From: an uncultured Thiocystis sp. | GTDB lineage: Bacteria; Pseudomonadota; Gammaproteobacteria; Chromatiales; Chromatiaceae | Length of the DNA: 32,331 bases | Direction: 5' to 3' | Assembly (NCBI RefSeq): GCF_903866365.1 | Contig: NZ_CAIPNF010000365.1 | Location: 1-32,331 of the forward strand | Part shown: positions 16,718 to 25,389 of the stretch, one piece after another | How the letters are laid out: every line of letters begins with the position of its first letter | How positions within the stretch are numbered: position 1 is the first letter of the stretch | Program-made: the position numbers and the translations under genes | The notes under the pieces: generated by a model | The model's database searches: none | What the model saw: the letters and a program-made list of their open reading frames with translations, nothing else | What the model was told of the DNA's origin: nothing

Positions 16718-17917
16718 ATGAATCTACACGAATACCAAGCCAAGCAGCTCTTTCGTCGTTATCGCATTCCGGTGCCGGCGGGGATTGTCGCGGCGACGCC
16801 GGAGGCGACCCTGGCGGCCTGCGCCGAACTCGGCGGAGCGCGCTGGGTCGTCAAGGCGCAGATCCATGCGGGCGGGCGCGGCAAGGCCGGCGGCGTGATC
16901 CTGGCCGATTCGGACGAACAGGCCGCCAGCGCGGCGCGCCGTTTGCTCGGCAGTCGTCTGGTCACCCACCAGAGCGGCCCGGAAGGCTTGCCCGTCGGCT
17001 GCCTGCTGGTGGAGCAACCCACCGCGATCGCCCGCGAACTCTATCTGAGCCTGCTGGTGGATCGCGCATCGGAGCAAATGTTATTCATGGCCTCCGCGTC
17101 CGGGGGCATGGAGATCGAGACGGTGGCCGCCGCGACGCCCGACAAGATCCTGCTGACGCGAGTCCATCCGGCCTCTGGACTGCAATCCTTTCATGCGCGC
17201 AGGCTTGGCTTCGGGCTCGGTCTGGAAGGATCGCGGATCAAGGCATTGGCGGTCCTGATGGACGGCATCTACCGGCTCGCCATCGAGTGCGACGCCAGTC
17301 AGGTGGAGATTAACCCGCTGGTGGTGACGGAGACGGGCGAGCTGGTCGCGCTGGACGCCAAGATCAATCTTGACGACAACGCGCTCTATCGTCATCCCGA
17401 TCTGGAGGCGTTGCGCGATCTTACTCAGGAGGATGCCCGCGAGGCGGAGGCAAAGGTGCACGAACTCAATTATATCAGTCTCGACGGTAATATCGGCTGC
17501 ATGGTCAATGGCGCCGGACTGGCGATGGCGACCATGGATCTGGTCAAGCTGCACGGTGGCGCGCCGGCCAATTTTCTCGACGTGGGCGGCGGCGCCACGG
17601 CGGAACGGGTGGCCGAGGCGTTCAAGCTCATCCTCTCCGACCCCAAGGTGACGGCGGTGCTGGTCAATATCTTCGGCGGCATCGTGCGGTGCGATCTGAT
17701 CGCCGAGGGCATTATGCAGGCGGTGCGCGAGGTGGATGTCGCCGTCCCCGTCGTGGTGCGGCTGGAAGGCACCAATGCGCCCCAGGGGCTGCGGATGCTC
17801 GCCGACAGCGAGCTGGCCGTCGTGACCGCCAGCAGTCTGAGCGAGGCGGCCGACAAGGTGGTCACGGCCGCCGCGGGTCGCGCCCGTGAAACGTTCTCGC
17901 CGGAGGGCGCGCGATGA
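16718..17917 (+). CDS. sucC: Succinyl-CoA synthetase, beta subunit
   Basis: A 399-residue ADP-forming ligase subunit of the TCA cycle, pairing with SucD. The N-terminal ATP-grasp domain starts [15 protein letters not shown] and has [27 protein letters not shown] and [19 protein letters not shown]. The C-terminal part has [41 protein letters not shown] and [12 protein letters not shown]. These track E. coli SucC along its whole length. The sucD start codon overlaps the stop (ATGA), so the two are translationally coupled. Malate-CoA ligase (MtkA) is the main alternative but no serine-cycle genes are present. Confidence 0.95.
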   Translation: MNLHEYQAKQLFRRYRIPVPAGIVAATPEATLAACAELGGARWVVKAQIHAGGRGKAGGVILADSDEQAASAARRLLGSRLVTHQSGPEGLPVGCLLVEQPTAIARELYLSLLVDRASEQMLFMASASGGMEIETVAAATPDKILLTRVHPASGLQSFHARRLGFGLGLEGSRIKALAVLMDGIYRLAIECDASQVEINPLVVTETGELVALDAKINLDDNALYRHPDLEALRDLTQEDAREAEAKVHELNYISLDGNIGCMVNGAGLAMATMDLVKLHGGAPANFLDVGGGATAERVAEAFKLILSDPKVTAVLVNIFGGIVRCDLIAEGIMQAVREVDVAVPVVVRLEGTNAPQGLRMLADSELAVVTASSLSEAADKVVTAAAGRARETFSPEGAR

Positions 17918-18786
17918 GCGTCCTGATCGATGCCGGAACGCGCCTGATCTGTCAGGGTTTCACGGGCAAGCAGGGAACCTTTCACAGCGAACAGGCGCTC
18001 GCCTACGGCACCAATCTGGTCGGCGGGGTGACGCCCGGCAAGGGCGGTCAGCGCCATCTCGACCGCCCCGTGTTCGACACCGTCCATGCGGCGGTCAGTG
18101 AAACCGGCGCCGATGCCACCATGATCTATGTGCCCGCGCCCTATGCGGCGGACGCCATCCTGGAAGCGGCGGACGCGGGCATTCGGGTCATCGTCTGTAT
18201 CACCGAGGGGATTCCGGTGCTCGACATGCTGCGCGTCAAGGCGGCGCTGGCGAACAGCGAGTCAGTGCTGATCGGTCCCAATTGTCCGGGCGTCATCACC
18301 CCCGGCGCCTGCAAGATCGGCATCATGCCCGGCCATATTCATCGACCGGGGCGGATCGGGATCGTCTCGCGCTCGGGCACCTTGACCTACGAGGCGGTGT
18401 TTCAGACCACCCACGCGGGTCTGGGTCAGAGCACCTGCATCGGGATCGGCGGCGATCCCATCCAGGGGCTGAATTTTGTCGATTGTCTGACGCTGTTCGA
18501 GTCCGATCCCGAGACCGATGGGGTGATCCTGGTCGGCGAAATCGGCGGCGGCGCGGAGGAAGCGGCGGCGGAATTCATTCAGACCCGGATGAGCAAGCCG
18601 GTGGTGGCCTATATCGCCGGCGTCACCGCGCCCGCCGGCAAGCGCATGGGACATGCCGGGGCCATCGTCACCGGCGGCCAGGGCACCGCCGAGGGTAAAT
18701 ATGCCGCGCTGGAGACCGCTGGAGTCACGACCGTGCGCTCGCCGGCGGCGATGGGGGCGCGGATGGCGGAATTGCTGGGGGCTTGA
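17914..18786 (+). CDS. sucD: Succinyl-CoA synthetase, alpha subunit
   Basis: A 290-residue subunit that binds CoA and carries the phosphohistidine. The CoA-binding Rossmann part shows [26 protein letters not shown] and [14 protein letters not shown]. The ligase part shows [39 protein letters not shown] and [10 protein letters not shown] with His247 as the phosphorylated residue. Full-length and unbroken. It overlaps sucC by 4 nt. sucAB and other TCA genes are not in the window. Confidence 0.96.
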   Translation: MSVLIDAGTRLICQGFTGKQGTFHSEQALAYGTNLVGGVTPGKGGQRHLDRPVFDTVHAAVSETGADATMIYVPAPYAADAILEAADAGIRVIVCITEGIPVLDMLRVKAALANSESVLIGPNCPGVITPGACKIGIMPGHIHRPGRIGIVSRSGTLTYEAVFQTTHAGLGQSTCIGIGGDPIQGLNFVDCLTLFESDPETDGVILVGEIGGGAEEAAAEFIQTRMSKPVVAYIAGVTAPAGKRMGHAGAIVTGGQGTAEGKYAALETAGVTTVRSPAAMGARMAELLGA

Positions 18787-18864
18787 TCCACTCGACGGTT
18801 GATAGAATTTGATAAGTCTGTTCAGGCTTTTCCGCGAATCGATCCATCTCGATAGGACACAGCG

Positions 18865-19308
18865 ATGACAGAGAACCTGACTTATGACGCCGATTTCCAT
18901 GCCTGGGCCCTGCATAACGCCCGGTTGCTGCGCGCCGGTCAGATCGATCAGGTGGACGCCCAGCATCTTGCCGAGGAACTGGAAGGCATGAGTGCCAGCG
19001 AACGTCGGGAACTCCTGAACCGTTTGCAGGTATTGCTCCTGCATCTGCTCAAATACCAGTATCAGCCGGAACGTGGCCGAAGCTGGCTGCTGACCATCGT
19101 TCATCAACGGACGGCCATCGAACGTCTGCTGGAACAATCGCCCAGCCTGAAAGCGCGTCTGGATGATGAAACCCTCGCCAGGGTCTATGGCAAGGCGGTG
19201 CGTGAGGCGGTCATCGAAACCGATCTGAAACCGCATCTTTTCCCGATCGGATGCCCCTATCTTCTCGAACAGATCCTGGACGAAGACTGGCTGCCTGAGT
19301 CGGTTTAA
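18865..19308 (+). CDS. DUF29 family protein
   Basis: A 147-residue soluble, highly charged, mostly helical protein. The opening YDADFHAWALHNARLLRAGQIDQVDAQHLAEELEGM, then LNRLQVLLLHLLKYQYQP, SWLLTIVHQR and a closing PYLLEQILDEDWLP are the DUF29 pattern. The family is abundant, often in many copies, in cyanobacteria and purple sulfur bacteria, and its function is unknown. AGGACA at 18856 serves as a ribosome binding site. It stands alone between sucCD and nadE, with no sign of a toxin or antitoxin partner. Confidence 0.9.
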   Translation: MTENLTYDADFHAWALHNARLLRAGQIDQVDAQHLAEELEGMSASERRELLNRLQVLLLHLLKYQYQPERGRSWLLTIVHQRTAIERLLEQSPSLKARLDDETLARVYGKAVREAVIETDLKPHLFPIGCPYLLEQILDEDWLPESV

Positions 19309-19402
19309 CCATCCGCCAGGGAACGACCAAACGGGCTTGCATTCGTGTTGATCGACGGCGACTCTTTATGATTGAGACTATTTAGCTTCGGAGCGAACCA
19401 CC

Positions 19403-21013
19403 TTGGCTTGTCGTATCCAGATCGCACAGATCAATCCGCTGGTCGGCGATGTCGCCGGTAATGCCGCGCGCATCGTCGCCGAATCCGCACGGGCGCGTGC
19501 CGAGGGCGCGGACCTGCTGGTCTTCCCCGAACTCGCGCTGACCGGCTATCCGCCGGAGGATCTCCTGCTGCGCCCGGAGTTCATGCGCCGGGTCGAGACG
19601 GCGCTGGAGCGGATTCGCGCGGAGGTCGCCGGAATCGTCCTGGTGCTGGGCTATCCGCTTCAGGCGGTGGGCGGACTCTTCAACGTCGCCGGGGTGCTGC
19701 GCGAGGGCCAGGTGATCGCCGAGTACGCCAAGCAGCATCTGCCCAATTACAGCGTCTTCGACGAGAAGCGCTATTTTCAGCCGGGTGCGACGCCGACGGT
19801 GTTCGAGCATCGCGGTCTGCGGATCGGGCTGAGTGTCTGCGAGGATATCTGGCATGCCGGCCCGACGCGCCAGGCGGCCGAGGCCGGCGCCCAGATCCTG
19901 CTCAATCTCAATGCCTCGCCCTTTCATGCCGGCAAAGGCGAGGACCGCGAGGCGCTGGTGGTGCGGCGGGCAAGCGATCACGGCCTGACGATCCTCTACG
20001 CGAATCTGGTGGGCGGGCAGGATGAGCTGGTGTTCGACGGGGCCTCCTTCGTGGCGGATCGTGCCGGGCGGATCGTCGCGCGCGCGCCGGGTTTCGCGGA
20101 GTCCGTGCTGACCGTCGACTTCGACGATGCCGGGCGGATCGTCGCCACGCAGCCCGAGACGCTGGAGCCGCCGCCCGACGAGGAGGCGGCCATCTATGAT
20201 GCGCTGGTGCTCGGGGTGCGCGATTATGTGCGCAAGAACGGTTTCAGCGGCGCGGTGCTGGGCCTGTCCGGCGGGATCGATTCGGCGCTGACCTTGACGC
20301 TCGCGGTGGACGCACTGGGGGCGGAGCGAGTCGAGGCGATCCTGATGCCCTCGCGCTATACCGCCGACATGAGTAACGAGGACGCGCTCGAAGAGACCCG
20401 TCTGCTGGGCGTGGCGACGCAAATCATCCCGATCGAACCCGCCTTCCGAACCTTTTTGGACATGCTGGAGCCGGCCTTTGCCGGACAGCCGGCGGATGTC
20501 ACGGAGGAAAACATCCAGGCGCGCTGTCGCGGGGTCATTCTGATGGCGATCAGCAACAAGACCGGCCGCATCCTGCTGACCACCGGCAACAAGAGCGAGA
20601 TGGCGGTGGGTTATGCCACGCTCTATGGCGACATGGCGGGCGGGTTCGCGCCTATTAAGGATGTGCCCAAGATGCTGGTCTATCGACTGGCGCGCTACCG
20701 CAACACGCGCTCGGCGGCGATTCCGGAACGCGTGCTGACGCGGCCGCCCTCGGCGGAATTGCGACCCGATCAGACCGATCAGGACAGCCTTCCTCCCTAC
20801 GAGGTGTTGGACGCGATCCTGCGCCTCTATATCGAACGGGACGAGGGCGTCGAGGCGATCGTTAGCCAGGGCTACCCGGCCGAGGTGGTGCGCCGAGTGG
20901 CGCGGCTCGTGGATCGTAACGAATACAAGCGGCGGCAGTCGCCCCCAGGGGTCCGCATCTCGGAGCGGGCGTTCGGGCGCGATCGTCGGTATCCGATCAC
21001 CAGCGGCTTCTGA
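19403..21013 (+). CDS. nadE: Glutamine-dependent NAD+ synthetase
   Basis: A 536-residue two-domain enzyme converting deamido-NAD to NAD with glutamine as ammonia donor. Residues 1 to about 255 are a nitrilase-type glutaminase with the Glu-Lys-Cys triad: Glu43 in FPELALTGYP, Lys110 in AKQHLPNY, Cys146 in SVCEDIWHAG. The rest is the synthetase with the PP-loop LGLSGGIDSAL and TTGNKSEMAVGYATLYGDMAGGFAPIKD. The start is a TTG: the protein begins ACRIQIAQINPLVGDV, as expected, and no ATG is near. The PII gene follows 90 nt downstream. PII proteins regulate NadE in some proteobacteria (known for Azospirillum), so the pairing is functionally meaningful. Confidence 0.95.
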   Translation: MACRIQIAQINPLVGDVAGNAARIVAESARARAEGADLLVFPELALTGYPPEDLLLRPEFMRRVETALERIRAEVAGIVLVLGYPLQAVGGLFNVAGVLREGQVIAEYAKQHLPNYSVFDEKRYFQPGATPTVFEHRGLRIGLSVCEDIWHAGPTRQAAEAGAQILLNLNASPFHAGKGEDREALVVRRASDHGLTILYANLVGGQDELVFDGASFVADRAGRIVARAPGFAESVLTVDFDDAGRIVATQPETLEPPPDEEAAIYDALVLGVRDYVRKNGFSGAVLGLSGGIDSALTLTLAVDALGAERVEAILMPSRYTADMSNEDALEETRLLGVATQIIPIEPAFRTFLDMLEPAFAGQPADVTEENIQARCRGVILMAISNKTGRILLTTGNKSEMAVGYATLYGDMAGGFAPIKDVPKMLVYRLARYRNTRSAAIPERVLTRPPSAELRPDQTDQDSLPPYEVLDAILRLYIERDEGVEAIVSQGYPAEVVRRVARLVDRNEYKRRQSPPGVRISERAFGRDRRYPITSGF

Positions 21014-21442
<429 letters not shown>

Positions 21443-21508
21443 ACCGCGCCCCGCCGAATGTCCGTGGTGCCGCAAAGCGAGTTGAAGAGCCGCGAAACCG
21501 GACACGGC

Positions 21509-22336
21509 CTAGCCTTCGTCGAGCTTGAGGTATTCCCACAGCTTGCGGGCCAGATCGACCTCGTCAGGCTCGGGCTCGTCGGGCGCGAAGCGCCCGGCCT
21601 GACGATTTAGATCCAGCACCCGCTTGGCGTCGGCGGCCAGTTCCGGCTTGTCCAGCGCGCGGTAGGCGTCGATCAGCACCTCCAGCGCATCCTCGACGGC
21701 GCTGGTGCGTTGAAAACGCTCGATAACGTAGTTGGCGCGATTGACCGCGGCCAGATAGGCGCCACGACGCATGTAATAGCGTGCGACATTGACTTCATGC
21801 TTAGCGAGGTTATTGCGCAGATAGAGCATGCGCTGACGCGCGTCTTCCGCGTATTTGCTGTCCGGAAACCGCTCGACCAGCGCGGAGAAATCGGTGAAGG
21901 CGTCGAGTGCCGAGCCAGGATCGCGCTGGGATGGGTCGGTCGGGATGTAGCGATCCAGGAAGCCCACACTGCGGTTGTAGTTGACGATGCCTTTCAGATA
22001 ATAGGCATAGTCGACAAACGGATTCTGCGGATAGAGCTTGATGAATCGATCGGCGGCGGCGACGGCCTTCTCCGGCTCCTCCGCGCGATAGTGCGCATAG
22101 GCGACATCGAGCTGGGCCTGCATGGCATAACGCCCGAAGGGATAGCGCGACTCCAGCTTTTCGTAGAGTTCGACGGCGCGCGTGTAGTTGCTGGAATCGA
22201 GTTCGGACGCCGCCTCCGCATAGAGCTTCGCGGCGCTCCAGCCCTCGGTTGGGTCGATTTCCTTGCCGAAGATTCCACAGCCGGCAAGCGCGACAACGAG
22301 CAACAGCACGGGCAGTCGTGATAACGTTCGAGGCAT
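21509..22336 (-). CDS. bamD: Outer membrane assembly lipoprotein BamD
   Basis: A 275-residue lipoprotein with signal LLLVVALAGC and lipidated Cys20. Tetratricopeptide-like repeats follow: SNYTRAVELYEKLESRYPFGRYAMQAQLDVAYAHY, then EKAVAAADRFIKLYPQNPFVDYAYYLKGIVNY, then a segment of the type DRYIPTDPSQRDPGSALDAF, then ERFPDSKYAEDARQRMLYLRNNLA. This is the BamD pattern. It works with BamA in folding outer-membrane beta-barrels and is essential in E. coli. Divergent to rluD, an arrangement conserved in gammaproteobacteria. A TATACT on the minus strand at 22373-22368 may be its -10 element. Confidence 0.95.
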   Translation of the reverse strand: MPRTLSRLPVLLLVVALAGCGIFGKEIDPTEGWSAAKLYAEAASELDSSNYTRAVELYEKLESRYPFGRYAMQAQLDVAYAHYRAEEPEKAVAAADRFIKLYPQNPFVDYAYYLKGIVNYNRSVGFLDRYIPTDPSQRDPGSALDAFTDFSALVERFPDSKYAEDARQRMLYLRNNLAKHEVNVARYYMRRGAYLAAVNRANYVIERFQRTSAVEDALEVLIDAYRALDKPELAADAKRVLDLNRQAGRFAPDEPEPDEVDLARKLWEYLKLDEG

Positions 22337-22450
22337 GACTCAAAGACACCTGTTTCAAATCGTCGGCAGTATACCCGAAGGGCCTTGTTCCAGCGCGCGG
22401 CGATGCGGTCCGCCGCGTCCCGCCATCCCCGGCGCTGGGACAACTTTCGC

Positions 22451-23431
22451 ATGAGCCCGGCAACCCCCGAAACGGTCCGGCGCGCGGTGCGCGTCGATCC
22501 CCTGCTCGCGGGCGCGCGTCTCGATCAGGCGCTGGCGGCGCTGCTGCCGGAGTTTTCCCGCAGCCGCCTGCAACAGTGGATCGAGTCCGGGCAAGTGCTG
22601 GTCAACGACGCGCCGCGCCGCTGTCGCGACAAAGTCTGGGACGGCGACGCCATCCATCTCGATGCCTTGCTCGCGGCGAGCGAGGCGTGCGCGGCCCAGG
22701 ACATCGCGCTGGATCTGGTCTACGAAGACGCACACCTGCTGGTGGTCAACAAACCGGCGGGGCTGGTGGTCCATCCCGCAGCCGGCAATCCCGACGGCAC
22801 GCTCCAGAACGCGCTGCTGCACCATGCCCCGGAACTGGCGAAGGTGCCGCGCGCCGGCATCGTCCATCGGCTCGACAAGGACACGAGCGGTCTGCTGGTG
22901 GTGGCCCGGACGCTCGCCGCGCACAAGTCGCTGGTGGAGCAGCTTCAGGCGCGCCAGGTGCACCGCGAATACCGCGCGCTGGCGGTCGGCGAACTGGTGA
23001 CGGGCGGTCGGATCGAGGCCCCGGTGGGGCGCCATCCCACCCAGCGCATCCGGATGGCGGTGGTGCCCCATGGGCGCCCGGCGGTGACCCATTATCGTGT
23101 CCTGGAGCGTTATCCCGGCCATACCCTGCTGGGCGTTGAACTGGAGACCGGCCGGACCCATCAGATCCGGGTACACCTGACGCATCTGCACCATCCGCTG
23201 GTCGGCGATCGCACCTATGGCGGGCGACCGCGTCCGCCGCGCGGCTGCGCCGCCGAGTTGACCTTTGGGCTCCAGGCGTTTCCGCGTCAGGCGCTGCATG
23301 CGATCCGCCTGGGGCTGAACCATCCGGCGAGCGGCGAGGCGGTGGCCTGGGAGATTCCGATGGCCCCGGATCTGGAGTCTTTATTGGAGCTGTTGCGACG
23401 GGAGGCCGAGGTTGGAACTGATTCGCCCTGA
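22451..23431 (+). CDS. rluD: 23S rRNA pseudouridine synthase RluD
   Basis: A 326-residue enzyme that modifies helix 69 of 23S rRNA (U1911, U1915 and U1917 in E. coli). An S4 RNA-binding domain comes first (GARLDQALAALLPEFSRSRLQQWIESGQVLVND), then the synthase domain with catalytic Asp in HRLDKDTSGLLVVA, and GRTHQIRVHLTHLHHPLVGDRTYGG. The ATG at 22451 is chosen; in-frame sequence upstream to 22385 lacks family resemblance. RluC/RluA are alternatives, but the bamD-rluD-pgeF neighbourhood supports RluD. Its end overlaps pgeF by 20 nt. Confidence 0.93.
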   Translation: MSPATPETVRRAVRVDPLLAGARLDQALAALLPEFSRSRLQQWIESGQVLVNDAPRRCRDKVWDGDAIHLDALLAASEACAAQDIALDLVYEDAHLLVVNKPAGLVVHPAAGNPDGTLQNALLHHAPELAKVPRAGIVHRLDKDTSGLLVVARTLAAHKSLVEQLQARQVHREYRALAVGELVTGGRIEAPVGRHPTQRIRMAVVPHGRPAVTHYRVLERYPGHTLLGVELETGRTHQIRVHLTHLHHPLVGDRTYGGRPRPPRGCAAELTFGLQAFPRQALHAIRLGLNHPASGEAVAWEIPMAPDLESLLELLRREAEVGTDSP

Positions 23432-24209
23432 GTGGCCGGCACCGCCCTGGGTGCGTGCCATCTCCACCACGCGCGACGGCGGACGCAGCGAGGGGCCGTT
23501 CGCGAGCCTCAATCTGGGCGATCATGTGGGCGACGAACCCGCGCGGGTCGCTGACAATCGCGCGCGACTCCTGGCCCGGCTCGGGCTGTCCGCCGAACCC
23601 TGCTGGCTGCGTCAGGTGCATGGCCGCGCGATCGTCCGCGCTGGCACGGCGAACCCGGACCGCGAAGCCGATGGCGCGCTGGCGGACACGCCGGGCGCGG
23701 TCTGCGTCGTGATGACCGCCGACTGTCTGCCGCTGCTCCTTTGCGACGCGCAGGGAACCCGTGTCGCCGCCGTCCACGCCGGTTGGCGGGGCTTGGCCGG
23801 GGGCGTGCTGGAGGCTGCGGTGGTGGCGCTGGACATCGCGCCGGAGCGCCTGCTGGTCTGGCTCGGTCCGGCGATCGGACCCGCGGCCTTCGCGGTCGGC
23901 GATGAGGTGCGCGAGCGCTTTGTCGCGGCGGATGCGCGCGCGGCGGCGGCTTTTCGTTCAGGCCCACCGACGGACGCGGGAGAGCCGCTGGGCGGTCCCT
24001 GGTTCGCCGATCTGTTTCTGCTCGCGCGTCAACGGCTGGCCCAGCTCGGCATCGCACGGATTTACGGGGGCGGAGACTGCACCTTTTCGCAGCCGCGACG
24101 GTTTTTTTCGTACCGGCGCGATGGCGTCACCGGGCGCATGGCCAGCCTGATCTGGCTCGCTCCGCGCGCTGAAGACAGCGCCCGCAAACAAGGCGCGGAT
24201 CAAACATGA
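23412..24209 (+). CDS. pgeF: Purine nucleoside phosphorylase / YfiH-type multicopper-like protein (PgeF)
   Basis: A 265-residue protein of the YfiH/DUF152 family, long annotated as laccase or polyphenol oxidase and later linked to purine nucleoside phosphorylase activity and peptidoglycan editing. Metal-site residues are visible in LRQVHG, VVMTADCLPLLLCD and VAAVHAGWRGLAGGVLEAAV, and the family end GGDCTFSQPRRFFSYRRDGVTGRMAS is intact. The start is TTG at 23412 inside the rluD coding region (MELIRPEWPAPPWVRAISTTR matches the family). The overlap indicates coupling with rluD. Confidence 0.92.
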   Translation: MELIRPEWPAPPWVRAISTTRDGGRSEGPFASLNLGDHVGDEPARVADNRARLLARLGLSAEPCWLRQVHGRAIVRAGTANPDREADGALADTPGAVCVVMTADCLPLLLCDAQGTRVAAVHAGWRGLAGGVLEAAVVALDIAPERLLVWLGPAIGPAAFAVGDEVRERFVAADARAAAAFRSGPPTDAGEPLGGPWFADLFLLARQRLAQLGIARIYGGGDCTFSQPRRFFSYRRDGVTGRMASLIWLAPRAEDSARKQGADQT

Positions 24210-24238
24210 TTGTTCAGGATTCACAAGAGAGAAAATTC

Positions 24239-24760
24239 ATGTCCGATTGGAATATGTTGACTCTGGTCGGCGCCGACCGTCCGGGAATCGTCTCGCGGGT
24301 GACGCGCGCGCTCTACGAGGTCGGCTGTCATCTCGGCGAGGCGTCGATGATTCGGCTCGGCGGCAATTTTACCATCATGCTGATGGTGCGCGGCGAACGA
24401 TCCGGTCAGGAGATACTGGACGCACTCACGCCCGTGTCCGATGAACTCGGTCTGCGCGCCCATCTGGATCCTGTGCATGGCGGATTGCACCAGCATCTGG
24501 TGCCGAATTTCCAGGTGCGGGTGACGGGGGCGGATCGCGCCGGCATCGTCGCCGAGGTGACCGGGATCCTGGCCAGCCATGGCTTCAACATCCAGGAGCT
24601 TGAATCGGACGTGGCCGGCGACCGCGAGCGACCGATCTATATCATGAACATCCAGGGTTTCTGCGGCGAGACGCTCGAAACGCTGGAGTCCGCGCTCTCG
24701 CCCCTCGTCGAACAGGGCGTGTCCGTGGATGTTTCGCCTGTCGACTTACTGATCGGTTGA
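24239..24760 (+). CDS. Two-ACT-domain regulatory protein (GcvR-like)
   Basis: A 173-residue protein with two ACT domains: NMLTLVGADRPGIVSRVTRALYEVGCHLGEASMIRLGGNFTIMLMV (residues about 5-50) and FQVRVTGADRAGIVAEVTGILASHGFNIQELESDVAG (about 90-127). This is the layout of GcvR, repressor of glycine cleavage through GcvA in E. coli, and of related glycine- or amino-acid-binding proteins. No gcv genes are nearby, so a specific role is not claimed. The ATG at 24239 has a purine-rich AAGAGAGA before it; 24206, overlapping the pgeF stop, is the alternative. def follows after 3 nt. Confidence 0.85.
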   Translation: MSDWNMLTLVGADRPGIVSRVTRALYEVGCHLGEASMIRLGGNFTIMLMVRGERSGQEILDALTPVSDELGLRAHLDPVHGGLHQHLVPNFQVRVTGADRAGIVAEVTGILASHGFNIQELESDVAGDRERPIYIMNIQGFCGETLETLESALSPLVEQGVSVDVSPVDLLIG

Positions 24761-24763
24761 CCG

Positions 24764-25267
24764 ATGGCCATTCTGGAGATCCTCAAACTCCCCGATCCCC
24801 GGCTCAAGCAGGTGTCGGCGCCCGTCGAGCGTTTCGACGACGAACTGCGGGCCTTTATCGCGGATCTGGAAGACACGCGCCGGGACGGCCCCGCCGCGGT
24901 CGGCATCGCCGCGCCTCAGGTCGGACGCTTTCAGCGCATCGTGATCGTGGACGTCTCGGGACGGCCCAAAACCCCGAATCACGGCTATCTGGTCCTGGTG
25001 AATCCCGAGATCGTGCACTGGGAAGGCTATGCGATCGGGCGCGAGGGCTGTCTGTCGGTGCCAGACTACACCGGCAATGTGATCCGCGCGACCAGCCTCC
25101 GTCTCAAGACGCGGGATCCCGATGGCAGGGAACATGAATTTGCGATGGAAGGATATGAAGCGCGCGCGGTCCAACATGAACTGGACCACCTCGACGGGCT
25201 GCTGTTCGTTGATCGCGTGGTCAGCCGGCGGACCGACCTCTACCGCCGAAAAGTCTACAAAATCTGA
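24764..25267 (+). CDS. def: Peptide deformylase
   Basis: A 167-residue metalloenzyme removing the formyl group from nascent proteins. The three motifs are present: GIAAPQ (47-52), EGCLSVP with metal ligand Cys96, and QHELDHLDG with ligands His138 and His142 and catalytic Glu139. Length is normal. It is not next to fmt as in many genomes; instead it follows the ACT protein by 3 nt. RKVYKI is the C-terminus. A paralogous def elsewhere in the genome cannot be ruled out. Confidence 0.96.
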   Translation: MAILEILKLPDPRLKQVSAPVERFDDELRAFIADLEDTRRDGPAAVGIAAPQVGRFQRIVIVDVSGRPKTPNHGYLVLVNPEIVHWEGYAIGREGCLSVPDYTGNVIRATSLRLKTRDPDGREHEFAMEGYEARAVQHELDHLDGLLFVDRVVSRRTDLYRRKVYKI

Positions 25268-25326
25268 ACATTTAAACGCTTCAACCGTGTCAGCTTCGAT
25301 GTCTGTCGGCGCCAGCGAGGCCGATC

Positions 25327-25343
25327 CGTCGCGGAAAGCGACG
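25327..25343. terminator. Small hairpin between def and prc
   Basis: A perfect six-base-pair stem (CGTCGC, loop GGAAA, GCGACG) sits in the 122-nt gap between def and prc. No T-run follows, so termination would be weak; it may only punctuate or stabilise the transcript. Confidence 0.3.
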
Positions 25344-25389
25344 CATGACATCCTTGACGCGGCTGAAGATTGACTAAAGAGAACTGCCC